Assembly (NCBI GenBank): GCA_015680685.1
Contig: MNCI01004064.1
Location: 60,824-124,823 of the forward strand
DNA length: 64,000 nucleotides
From: Gnetum montanum
Lineage: Eukaryota > Streptophyta > Gnetopsida > Gnetales > Gnetaceae
Direction of reading: 5' to 3'
The notes beneath the pieces were generated by a model. That model did no database searches. It was not told where the DNA came from and saw nothing but the letters and a program-made list of their open reading frames with translations. Shown one piece after another: positions 34,862 through 46,510 of the stretch (its first letter is position 1; the number at the start of each line of letters is the position of its first letter). A program made the position numbers and the translations under genes.

Positions 34862-36300
34862 AAAGTGCCATGGAAATATGGAAAACCTTCTATGCAACTT
34901 ATGTGGGTATGTCTCTAGTTAAACAATCAAAACTCTTAATATTACAAAGTGAATATGACAAGCTTAAAATGAAGGAAGAAGAAAAGATTAAGGATTACTT
35001 CTATAGGGCAAATGATCTTGTCATAGAAATTAGAGGGATAGACAAGGACTTACCAAAAAGTGATGTAATTATAAGAATAATTAAAACTTTATAGCCTAAG
35101 TTTAAACCTAACATCACTACTATGAAAAAAATCAAAGACATTTTGATGCTAAAAATTGAGGAGCTTCAAAGTGCTCTAATTTCTTATAAAATGAACCTCA
35201 GAAGTGAAGAAGCTATATAAGACAGGTCCATCACCCTAAAATTTACATCAATTGAAAATGAGCTAATTAAATAAGAAACAAATAGTGAATTTGAACTAGC
35301 TCTTCTATTAAGAAGAGTTCAAAGACTTCTTGCAAAAAAACAGAGAAACTTTAATCAACCAAGCCCCAATTAATCCAAAGGTAAATAGAAAGGTAAGAAT
35401 TTTATAAATTTAAATTTTGATGCATTTTTCATAGAATGTTAGACATGTGGTGGAAGAGGCCATATAACCTTTGAATGTTTTAGTATTGGTAGGTTGCAAC
35501 AGAAAGATAAAAATGAAGCTAATTCAAAAAAGAAAAACTTCTACACCAATTGGGATAATGACAAACAAAGTGAGTAAGAGGTAGATGACACTATTAAGAA
35601 CTCACATCTCATCTGCATGGCTCTCATAGAAGATGACCATAGCACAACCGAGGATAATGACCAAATAATTAAAACTGATGAGGAAAGGTATGACCTTTTG
35701 TGTAATGAATTATTGTCCTTTTAAAATCTATGTATAAAACTAAAGATTAAGATTTATCTCTACTTAATGCAAAATATTTAAACCTCCGACAAGAAAAATC
35801 AAATGCAAGTGTTAAGAATAAAAAACTAACCTTGTCTAATGAGCAAATGAAAAAAGAACTTGTAGATACCAAACTTGTGAATGAACGACTTGTCAAATGA
35901 AAATAATCTCTATACATTGTTATGGAACAAGAAAGAAGTTCACATGATAAAAGTGGACTAGGATGTTGTCAACAACAAGAAGTATCTAGACAAACTTCAT
36001 CCAAACAAAAGGCTACTCCAAAGATTGAAGTATCAACAAGCACTATGTCCAAACAAAGGGTTGCTCTAAGGTTCGGTCATTTTAACCAAAAAAAAAAAAG
36101 ATTAGATGTTACTATTGTGATAGCTTTGGGAATAAGGAATGGGATTGAAATTTAAAATATTACCACATGAATACTTGGTCATATCATAAGACTAATTGAT
36201 CTTACCCAAATGCACCTAGAAAGGAAATCTTACAGGAAAACAATGAATGGAAGATAAAGCAAAAGGGTAAGGAGAACAAAAAGGTGTAGATAATTAAGTG
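34862..36300 (+). pseudogene. Copia-type Gag
   Basis: EIWKTFYATYVG and LQSEYDKLKMKEEEKIKDYFYRANDLV are characteristic of the plant copia gag (UBN2-like) domain, with DVIIRIIKTLXPKF next. A zinc-knuckle relic, CGGRGHITFEC, lies near 35445, and a second, CYYCDSFGNKEWDW, near 36100 (His and last Cys changed). The N-terminal part is missing with the deletion at 34.8 kb. TAG/TAA stops throughout. Confidence 0.65.
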
Positions 36301-36545
36301 AAAAGAAGGAAGTGAAAGAACTCTCAATAATTTTGTGAGAGGAAGATAGACATTAAAAATAAAAGAAATTTATATGAAAGAAGAAACTTCAAAAGAAGAA
36401 CCACATCTCCAGTCTTCTTAGACATCGTAATCTCAATCAGCAAGCAAGGTATGTAGAGGTAAGTTTTTATTTTCCCATCTCATTTAAATTATAAGAGAAT
36501 TATAATCCATGGAAAATATCCCTTGAACCTTTATTATCTCATTTC

Positions 36546-36680
36546 ACTACTTACTTAGATGTCTACTTGTAGACATCTGCATAAAAATATAGACATCTAC
36601 ATCTAGAGTTAGACATCTATCTAGGTTTTGGGTAGATGTGAGATGGACATCTACTAGTCAAGTTAGACATCTAACTTTTC
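36546..36680 (+). repeat. Internal AGATGTCTA / TAGACATCT array
   Basis: At least six copies in both orientations, such as TTAGATGTCTAC and TAGACATCTAC, lie directly upstream of a TATA box. It is the same motif as in this element's U3 but is not part of an LTR match. Confidence 0.6.
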
Positions 36681-36704
36681 ATAAAAACCATCAACAAGTG
36701 CAAT

Positions 36705-36712
36705 TATATAAA
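36705..36712 (+). promoter_or_regulatory. TATA box before the 36.77-kb gene-like unit
   Basis: ATTATATAAATTC lies 58 bp upstream of the ATG at 36770, just after the palindrome array. Confidence 0.45.
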
Positions 36713-36769
36713 TTCAACACTTCTTTTTTCCTCATTATTCCACATCCAAGCATAGAAGACTAAGAGTAG

Positions 36770-38410
36770 ATGACCAGGGCTTCCACAACAACAATGATTG
36801 ATGCATCTCCTTGCAGATTAATGGCTCACAAAAAGAATAGGATGTCCAAGGTTCCTTCACAAAATAGCAATAGGTTGAATGGACCATCATCAAGTACTAC
36901 AAACACATATTTACCTCAATTTCGATCCACTGAAGTGCAACATAGATTTGAGGTAGCTTTCTCTATTACTATAGTTTCTAAGAGATCCCTTTACTTTCAA
37001 TAGCATTGTTAGAATTAGCTAATGGCATTTTTCCAAGTGTTAAATTAGGTGTCCTTTATATCCATGAACTTTTATGTCTCTAAAATCCTCATCAAAGAAT
37101 TTTACAGTAACTTTGCAATTACTAATGCTTTTGTTAAAGTCTTTACATCCACTATTAAGGGTGAAGTCACTTCCAAAGTTGTCAATGCAGTTCTTGGGGA
37201 TCTCTAGTTTAGATGTTCATAAGGTTACAATCCATTATGTCTGATATTTTCATGAATTTTGTAATCCTTGTTTCCCATGATGAATTTTGTGATGCTCTAT
37301 TTGGTTATTGTATGTCTTTGCATAGTGGGAAAGTACTTAGGAGTCAGATGGCTTCATATGCTTCCACCCTCTCTCTCATTATATTGTATAAATTATTGTA
37401 AAAGGGGAAAGTTATAGCTATTTTTTGCTAGCTCAAGCCTTTATTTTTTATTTCCTTCTCATTGGTCAACCACTAGAAATGGACCATATCTTCTACAAAG
37501 ACATGTTAGGTCTATTTACTATAGAGAGAGCCTATGAGCATCCTCTTCACATTAGTTTATTGATCCATCATAGAGTAATTATCATTCTCATATGCCTTTG
37601 CTTAAAGGTAAAAGAAGCCTTGGTGACTATTTAGAGAAAAGGAGAACCACCAATGTTGAAGCTATAGAACCAAGTAGTAAGCCTTAAAAAATAAGGAAGA
37701 ATAGATCTACATCACCTTCCTAGGCCTCTCCTTAGTTGAGGAGGTCCAAATTTGTTAGTAGCCACATAAAATCCACTCTCAAGAAGATGCTAAAGCCTTT
37801 TTCTTAGACTCTTGGGATGATTGGGAGGAACCTCACTTACCTTCATAAGAAAATGGATGTAATTAGAGTACCTCTTCCTCTAGATGAGCAGCAATTTAAG
37901 AAGATTATCACTTCTCCTATATTGGATAGTGAGGAAAACTGTACCACTCCAACTAGGCATTCAACAACTATTCAACCATCCCAGGCATATGACTCAAGAA
38001 ATTCATTTGATTTTGAAGAGCTTGATGCACTGCCTACACATGTCCAAAGGGATTTTCTTGATCCTATGTAGCTTGGACCTAGCTCTCAACTTCATGACAA
38101 TGCTCCTTAAACCTTTGAGTAGTAGGTTATGGAGAGAATTTTTATACCTTCTTCTTAGTGAAGACCAGCTGATTCAATCACATATAAGAGAAAGAGTACT
38201 TCCTCATCTTCTCATCAAGCTCCACCTACATCATCATAGTTTCACGTAAAGCTACATCTCTAGAGAGCTTCTATACATGTTCCATCATCAGATGATGATG
38301 ATGAGTAGCACATATCTAACACCAGTGCTAGCACTAGTAGTGATGATGATGAGGAAGAGACATATAGACCTTCTTGTATAGTCATTACTCCTAATGATGA
38401 CTTTGAGGAA
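36770..38410 (+). pseudogene. Plant transposon-protein-like gene remnant
   Basis: ATG at 36770 opens 77 codons (serine-rich N-terminus with a basic KKNRMSKV). Across frameshifts, LIKEFYSNFAITNAFVKVF and KGEVTSKVVNAVLG (37088-37200) have the shape of the putative plant transposon-protein domain common in plant repeats (EFY..., then RGK.V.FS, then LLG). Later parts are E- and S-rich (37817-38410). It has its own TATA box and sits where copia pol would be expected. Confidence 0.42.
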
Positions 38411-38719
38411 GCTACCAAGGTCAATTGATAGGATATTTTAATGATCCCTTTTTTTGGATGATGTCCAAAAAGGGAAATAATTTTATGAATTTGGTGGATT
38501 TTTATATGAATTGTGGATATGTTTATGGTTATTTGTATGGATATTTATATGAACAACCTTATATGCATCTTTCTATTTCAATGATAGTATATTGGATAGG
38601 TTGTGATCTTTTTGGTAGTTTGTGTTCATGGACAACTTATGACAGTTTATGTTATTGTTGATCTCTTATGGATGGACATAATGTTTATGCATAGCTGTGA
38701 TTTTTTTGTAACATGATAT
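38411..38719 (+). other. 3' part of the gene-like unit up to the gypsy insertion
   Basis: Contains GATGATGTCCAAAAAGGGAA (about 38458), resembling the purine tract at 51423-51440, then TG-rich DNA. It continues at 51186 across the insertion. Confidence 0.4.
38715..38719. repeat. Target duplication of the nested gypsy, left copy
   Basis: GATAT here versus AATAT at 51186-51190; 4 of 5 match. Confidence 0.6.
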
Positions 38720-41603
38720 TATTAGCAATCGTTTGGGACTGCCAACATTGGAAGCCTCACGATCTTGTGACTAGGGGTCACAGGATCAAAGGTGTTCTTC
38801 AAACAAGATATAGGTGCTTGCTGCTCTCTGGCAACACTAAGGCCTAGATACCTCCAAATAAACTCAATAGTTATGAAACATACTAGACATCAGTATGTGT
38901 TTTCTATTACAAATGTTGAAATGATTGTGTTATGTATAAAATTATAATCAACTATCATAAAAGATTCAGCTAACTTTGTCAAATACTGAGTTGTTAAAGG
39001 TTCCTATTTTGTTCAATCACTTACTCTATATGCTCCCTATAGTATGTTACTTATAACAAATAAAATTTTGCAAAAAAATTTGAGCATAATTCTACCAATC
39101 TACTCCTAATTTTCCCAAGAGAGAAAATTCCACAAGAAACTAGAAATAGAGCGAGATTCAATGGACTTAAAAAGAGAAAAGAAAAGAAACAAAATTTGTG
39201 TGAAATCTCAAATATTTAACATAAATTGATACGAGGAAACACTTCACAATAAAGCTATTCGTAATTTAATAACTACAAATTATCCAAACCTTCTAAGCTT
39301 AAGAAGCAATTTCATAAATATAGTCTTATTATAATACCAAAAATTGTTGCATAAATGACAAACTACAAGTCTCTATTTTGGCCAGTTAATAGTTGTCAAA
39401 GATTGTGTTCAATAAAGCTTTCAAAAAATTTGATAATTTTTGGATTGAAATACCAAGGCAATATGCTTTAAAACAACGAATCTATTTTAATCGTCTCAAA
39501 ATACCAAAGATTCTCCTAGATTCTCTATGCATAAAAAAGGCAATTTTGTTAAGAAATCACTATTAAATTTCTCTTGAGGCTTTTCAACAACATAAGCTCT
39601 TCTATGTAAAATCTTAATAGAAGTCTAATATTGCGCAAAAAAAAAGCTATAAAAGATAACCTAAGAAAAATCCCAAAATTAAATGACAAGCACAATACTA
39701 TCTAAACCATTAGCTAAGTAACAAAACAAAATGAGAAGAAATGTACTCATAGGATTAAAACAAAGTAGCCAAATTGATGTCTTTAGCAAGCCATCTTACA
39801 AGAATTCTTCAAAGTTGCTTTTTTCCCCAAAAAATCCTCCTTCAATTCTACCTTTGAAGGTCCTTTTATAGTGAATTAAGGTAGTTACAATAATCATGAG
39901 GAGTTAAGGATCATACAAATATCTTAGAACTATAAATTTACAACCACCTTGGGAGTTAAAGCTTCGATGGGGATTATGAGAATTTTGAGCTATGATTGCC
40001 AAGTGTTTCCTTGGTAACAAATATCATAAAAGTCACCATAGGAAGTTACAAAAAATATGGAGAAACACATGCCATAATTGGTAAGTTTCCTTTCAAATGC
40101 TAACATTTAGTAAATTTAGTAAATTATCTTAGATTAAATAAAGCTCCATAGATCTACCTTTCCTAATCATAACCATTGTCATATGTACATGTATTATCTT
40201 TTCAAACTTATATCATAACTTATGGCCACCATAATATATGTAATGTTTTTAATAATGATTCATCCAATCCTTCAACTAAAAATATGAAACATGAATTTTT
40301 TGGTGCAATTCAAGCACAAGGGTTTGTTGCCACCATGTTGCCACTGGCTCGCTACCTTCATCACCACGTTACTCATTGACATGTAGCTAGTGTAGGAGTG
40401 GTGTCACCGTAATGAGAAAGCACATGTTAAGATCCTAGTCTCATTTGGCATCGCTGGCGCATTGTTGCATTTCTAGTAGTTGTAGAGTTGTTTGAAAATG
40501 TCTTGAGCTCCACTTGTTGGCTCATCTTTGTCTTGCACCTAGTAGCACTCTTAGCTCCATCACTATTGGAAGAAGCCACGTCTTTAGCCATCATGGTCTT
40601 TCACATCAACATCACCTCTACCATTTCCATTGGCATTGGGATTAGAACTACTCGTTTGATCATTTCAAATCATTTTTTAGGGTTTGCAATTGGCCCTTTC
40701 TAGGCTAGATTGAACTACCATTGAGCATTGAATCATCTTTTTGTATTTTCTAGCTTTACTTTGGCTATGCTACCAACATTGCCACACATTAGGGTTATCT
40801 TCTTTCATTCAAAAATTTTAGTTGTCACTGTTAAACTTTCTACATGTAGGTAGGTGACAAATTCATTAGTTTTGATGGATGTGCAAGTAAAAATTCATAT
40901 TTTTTTCTTGAGCTGATGTCATTTCTCAGGTAGTAAAAATTTGCTTGATGATACAATAATTCAAATGATGAGCTACATAAACCATTTCTGCTCTTGTTGG
41001 AGCAATGATTTTGATTCAATAACATTAACTTCTGATTTGTTGTTGTTCTAGTAACTTTGGACATGATTTCATGATTCAATATCAATCCTTCACTATTTCC
41101 CAATTTCAATTATCTTTTTACTTTCTAGAGAAAAAATTCAACAATTAATCATAGAGAATTTCTCTTGGTAACATTGTAGTGCATGTCTCAACTTTGAACT
41201 TGTCAAATTGTTGATATCCTAGCCATGAGTTTTTGTCTAAATGCTTATCCCAAATTGATTGTTTCCACCAAAATTGTTAAAAATAAGGACTTTGTAATAG
41301 ACTTATCTTGAATGCCAAATTTAACTTCAAGTAAAAAGAAATATTGATTTCTTATGTATTCACTTAAACTCAATAGTCCAGAGATACTGAAAACTAAGAA
41401 ATTATTCATCTCATACTCCCAATTACAACTCCATATGAATATAACAACCAAACGAGAAACACTAAATAGATCATTTTTCTCATAACTTAGATAGGCAATG
41501 TTACTTATGGTCTTAAAATGTGTATCTTTTTATTCTTTTATATATTTTTTATATCTATTGATTTCATATTCCTACTCCATAAAATGGCCAAAATGTGCCA
41601 ACA
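38720..41603 (-). repeat. 3' LTR of the nested gypsy
   Basis: It starts TATTAGCAATCGTTTGGGA (mutated from TGTTGG) and ends ATGTGCCAACA on the plus strand. The TATA box reads on the minus strand at 39864-39870. It aligns throughout with 48305-51185, and over R-U5 with the solo LTR at 6393. Confidence 0.88.
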
Positions 41604-41625
41604 TTTCATTCCTCCTCCTAAAACT
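41604..41625 (-). promoter_or_regulatory. Polypurine tract of the nested gypsy
   Basis: The minus strand reads AGGAGGAGGAATGAAA immediately before the LTR. Confidence 0.6.
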
Positions 41626-41824
41626 CCTTTGAAATCCATGATGTTTAAAATTACTCACTAACTAAATCATCACCAAAACAAGACTTTATTCAATATTTTT
41701 ATAAAAATACAAATATGTTTTGAGAAAAAACTTCACCAAACTTAAGGTTTGATGAAATAAAAACCTCATTCCTCTAATCAAACTTAGGAAACTATACAAA
41801 CTCGATATCATATAAACTATTATG

Positions 41825-42190
41825 TGGTTGGAAAGACAATTGTTAGAGTAACTCTCTTAGGAATATTCATAGCATGAACCCTTTCATGTGTAATTTCAAT
41901 TGTGATGAATGCATTTCTTTCCTCTTCTTATCTAGTCGAAGCCTCAACTTGATCTTCATCTTTATTTTTAACAAATGTCTTTGCCTCTTCTTCATCCAAA
42001 TTTTTAGTTGCTAATTTTTTAGGTTCTCCCAAACTAGTTACTACTATGTCTTAAGACATGAAAGCCTCTCCCTAAGACTCATCTTTACTAGACTCTCCTT
42101 GATATTTAGCTTGAGTGGTGCATTTATGAGAACTTCCCCAATCATTGGAATGTATAGAAAGTCCACCTTTGAGAAATCTAAACTCATCTA
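41825..42190 (-). pseudogene. Extra ORF downstream of integrase
   Basis: The minus strand reads DEFRFLKGGLSIHSNDWG, then KLATKNLDEEEAKTFVKNK and THERVHAMNIPKRVTL, ending at a stop near 41825, with a few TAGs inside. It is acidic and unlike any pol domain. Additional ORFs after pol are known in the Tat lineage; this one I cannot name. Confidence 0.4.
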
Positions 42191-42940
42191 AAAGCTAATG
42201 TAAAAAGGGCTTCACTAGATGCTCAATGGGTGGTTGCTTTACAATAAGCTCTCAATACATGTTATGGACAACATCCCATAACATATGGGATAAAAGGCCT
42301 TTTTATTGCCCTCTCTCTAAGTACCATCTTTCTTCCTCACACTCAAATACTTCACTTGCGTTTCACTTAAGCCTTGAATTAAAAAATGATGCATTGCCAA
42401 GAAACCCACATTTCTTTATATAGTGTAAGGTAAATTTGAAATTTCACAAATTCTACTAACCAACTTTGCCACTTAGCCAAAACTTATTTATTTTCCATCA
42501 CCATATGGTTGGCTACTTTAAATTCTAGTATTTGATTGTCGAAATTAATTCCCCACTATGTAGTTATCTAACCATCACTCCCACTTACAAGTAATGATTA
42601 CTTCAAATAATCTAAATCTAATTTTTAAACTAACACTTTGCATTAAATATTTTTTAAACTAATACTCTAAAGTATACATGTTTTTATAATATTATATAAA
42701 CTTATCAAAGCATATGTATAAGATATATGTGTTATAGTTAAATATTATATAAGTTTATACATATTATTATATATGCTACTATTAAGCATATACATATTAA
42801 AGTTTATATATAAAAGGTTTACTACTTACTACTTTGTATACTAAATATTATTATAGTTATATACATACATATATTACTTTACTATATACATATCTTTATT
42901 GAGATATATATATTTAAGTTGTAAGTAGTTGCCCAAAATA
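42191..42940. other. Non-coding spacer, strongly AT-rich
   Basis: 42600-42920 consists largely of TATATA/TTATAT words with no frame. Nothing else recognised. Confidence 0.45.
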
Positions 42941-42944
42941 ATGT

Positions 42945-44180
42945 TTTATATGCAAAAACATTATATGGAAACTGAAACTCTGCCCCATCTAACATCGATA
43001 ATTTGTAGGTATCTTCTAATAATTGTTTCTTGAGCTAAAATGGACCAATCCATATTTTCGAAAACTTATTTGACTTCTTCATATTCCATAATAATACCAA
43101 TTCACCAACTTTAAAAGCTCTCTTCAAAGCCTTTCTATCAAACCACCTTTTAACTTGTGAAGCATTCTTTAATAAATTATCTCTCACTCTGTTCATTTCA
43201 GCTTCTCTTTTGATGAGCAAAATCATGAAACTTCTATCTTTATCAATTTTCTTACTATACTTTTGCACAAAATCTAAGGTTGAACTTATAATCTTGTTCA
43301 TAATTCTTGTAGGCAAACCATAGACCAAGTTATAAGTGGACGTTCCAACAGCCTTCTTAAATCTAATATGATCAGTCCCTAGTGTAGATTGTAAATAATC
43401 AATCCAATTTTCTAGATTACCATCCATTGACTTGTTAATGTAGGAAATAAGCTTTTTATTTGTAGATTCAACTAAGCCATTTCCTTGAGAATAATAATTT
43501 CAAAACGAAAATAGAAAGATGGATTTTTCCAATGCCCATGTTAAAAGTAGGCCCATTATCGAATACCAACACTCTAAGTAGACCAAAATGACTTAAAATA
43601 TGATCTTCCAAGAACTTACTTACATTTGCTATTGAACCTTTTCTTGGAGCCTTTGCTTCACACGATTTAGTAAAGTAATCGATAGCTATAAGAATAAACT
43701 TATGTCCTACTCTCGAAGGAGTAATTGTACTAATGAAATCTAGGCCCCATTGTTGAAATGGTATATTCAAAATTACTAGTTTTAATTAACCTCTAGCCTT
43801 CTTGATCTTTGGTCCATGAATTTGGCATTTGTGACATCTTTGAATTTTCCAACTAATATCATGATACATACTAGGCCAATAAAAATCATAGTGAAGTATA
43901 TGTTTCATGGTAGAATTAGGAGATTCATAGAATAAATTGGAATGATCATGGAATTATTCTAAAATAGGACTAATTTGATCATTATGAACACATTCCAAAA
44001 AAACCTCTTTGAAATCCTTTTTGTATAAAATTTCATCTTTAACCACAAATTTATTTTCTCTCTTGAATAAAGCTCTCTTTTGACTCATAGATAGATTACT
44101 AGGAAGCTTTCATGTATCAAGGAATTCTAGAATCTTATCAAACCAATTTCCATCATGAGTCTTAAGATGACATACTTCAT
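42945..44180 (-). pseudogene. Integrase of the nested gypsy
   Basis: Zinc-binding region MKHILHYDFYWPSMYHDI and CHKCQIHGPK (about 43940-43800), core WGLDFISTITPS with YFTKSCEAK and VFDNGP (43770-43468), a frameshift, then the C-terminal part with FKVGELVLLWNMKK and IGPF (43427-43035), fading near 42945. Confidence 0.78.
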
Positions 44181-44229
44181 ATTCTCTAGTCATTAACTTG
44201 GCTAAATCCCATTCCTTTAATGATTTTTC

Positions 44230-44690
44230 ATATTTCCAATGAAAACCTAAAACCTTAAATCTTTACGAGCCACTTTCCTCTCTTTAATCCAATTTCATTT
44301 TGGGCTAAAAATTGTTTGATTACAGGCTCAATCAGCATAATATGAACTAATGAGCTTTCCAAATAATATTTGAGGTGTTGAAGTATTTTAATAACTGTGA
44401 ATGCCTATTTCTCTAAGTCTAAATAATTTAACTCTAAACCTTTCAACTTATATCTAAAGAATTTGATTCATTCATCTTGACCTTCATTTTTTTTTTTTTT
44501 TGAGTTAAAATAGCAGCAACTAAATCATGTAAAGCAAAAGCATATAACCAAAAGTCTTCTTTCAATTTTGTCCTTACTAAGTAAGGAGCTTATTGAATGG
44601 CCTTTTTAATTTTTTCTAAAGCTCTTTTTGATTTTGTTGTTTTCTCTACTAGCATATGCATCAAAGGTCTAGTAATTTTAGTGAATCTAG
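44230..44690 (-). pseudogene. Ordinary RNase H of the nested gypsy
   Basis: EDFWLYAFALHDLVAAILTQ follows RALEKIKKAI, as in gypsy RT-RNase H. It becomes unreadable below 44470. Confidence 0.55.
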
Positions 44691-45606
44691 TGATAAATTT
44701 CTTAACAAAATTTATCTTTCTCAAAAAAGATCTAAGAGACTTTTTACTTGTAGGATGTTGAATATTCTATACTAGTTGAATTTGGGAGTTATCTATAGCA
44801 ATTCCTTCTTGATACATTACATGGCCTAGTAAACTTCCAAATTTAACCCTAAACATACATGTCTTAGGATTTAAAGAAATACCATACTCACAACATCTAT
44901 AAAAAATTTAGTAAAGATGACTAATATGATCTTCCTTTCTTTTTAAAACGACAATGATATCATCCACATAAATGGCAACAAACTTGCCTATTAAACCTTT
45001 AAAAGCTAAATCCATTGCTCTTTGAAAAGTAGCTCCAACACTTGACAATCCAAACAGCATTCTTTGGTAAGAGAAAGTTCCACACTTGGTGATAAATGTT
45101 GTTTTATATTTCTCACCCTTATCTACCATAATCTTGATTGTAGCCTGAAAAAAAATCTAAGAAAGAATATAGCCTGACAACATCTCTTCAATTCTATGAA
45201 GTGGGTATTTATCTTTCTAAGAGGCTTCATTCAAATTTTTGAAATTCACACAAAGTCTAATATCACCATTCTTCTTTCTTATAGGCACAAGGTTAGCAAG
45301 CCATGTCAAATATGAGACTGAATATATAATTTGGAGTTGTAATAACTTCTTGATCTAAACCTCCATAGTTGCCTTAAATGATGGATTAAATTTCCATTTT
45401 TTTATTTTTCTTATCTTACAATCATCTATCAAAGGAATTTTATGTGTCATCATATGTGGTCTAAAAGTTTTGAGATCAACATAAGACCAAGCAAAATTTT
45501 CCAAATTATTTTTCAAGACTAAGAACAAATTTTGCTTGAAAGCTGAATCCTTTTCCTTTGTGATATTTAACATCTTTAACATCTCAGAAGATCCAAAATT
45601 CACTAT
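44691..45606 (-). pseudogene. Reverse transcriptase of the nested gypsy
   Basis: ENFAWSYVDLKTFRPHM begins the domain. IRLCVNFKNLNEAS, FITKCGTFSYQRMLFGLSSVGATFQRAM and VAIYVDDIIV (catalytic YVDD at about 44959-44970) follow. It is broken into at least three open pieces. Confidence 0.8.
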
Positions 45607-45829
45607 TTCATAAGCTTGATTATTTGAATTATATATATCTTTTCCAGTAAGAAAATTTTTGCTAACTCATGTTCATAATCAATCACCTTTTTTGAAATTA
45701 AATTTTTCTTAAACATTGACATTATTTTTAGTATGATTTAACTTTTGAATTATTGCTTATTTTTAACAAACCTAAGTACTTGATCATCATCTTAAAATAC
45801 TTGTAAATGCTTTATGATATCTAGTACTG

Positions 45830-46275
45830 ATGGCTGATGTTCTTTCTCGATCATTACACCTTCATAAACTTCTATCTTTTTCACATCTAATGTTGAAGCT
45901 ACTTTTGTTAAGTCATCTGCTATATAATTATCTTTTCTACCTATATGTTCTATTTTGAAGTGCTAAAATCGATCCAACATTTTATAAATAAGTTGTTTAT
46001 AGGATCATAAGAATGAACTTTTTACCACACAATTACCTTTAATCTAATCACAAACTAATCTTGAGTCTTCCTTTATGGTGATTTCCTTGATTCTTTTTTT
46101 TCAATCCTATCTTAATTCCAATAAACAAAGCTTCATATTCGGCCTTGTTGTTTGTACAAGGGAAAGATAGATGAATTGCCTTGAATATTTTTGGGAAATC
46201 ATCTTTTACTAGAACTATTTCCACTCCTACTCCTTTTCAGTAACAAGAACCATCAAATTATAGTTTCCATTTTCT
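45830..46275 (-). pseudogene. Second-type RNase H (aRNH) placed between PR and RT
   Basis: The minus strand reads FDGSCYXKGVGVEIVL, PCTNNKAEYEALFIGIKIGL, EDSRLVCD and EHIGRKDNYIADDLTKVAS, the D-E-D-D pattern of plant-type RNase H. It lies after the protease remnant and before RT. Confidence 0.68.
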
Positions 46276-46310
46276 CTAATCTTGAGATTCTTCTTTTTCA
46301 ATGTTCTTTA

Positions 46311-46510
46311 TCAACTTCTTTTGATACATGGTTTAGAAGTGATTTCTAATAGAACATTGGGTACTTGATCCACAATCTTTACTGTACTTTTGTCCACTTG
46401 AACAATTCTCTTATTTGATCTTTTAAGAATCAAACCAAACTTCCTGCATATAGATAATGACATGATAGTAGATGTAGCTCCACAACTAAACAATTTTGAA
46501 GATACTTGTC
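46311..46510 (-). pseudogene. Aspartic protease of the nested gypsy
   Basis: SCGATSTIMSLSICRKFGL occupies the active-site position, with Ser where the catalytic Asp of D-x-GA is expected, then VPNVLLEI. Inactive if read literally. Confidence 0.55.

Noticed and set aside
42600-42920. Possible origin or matrix-attachment region from strong AT bias
   Set aside because: AT bias alone is not evidence, and it lies in the non-coding 3' part of a gypsy element.
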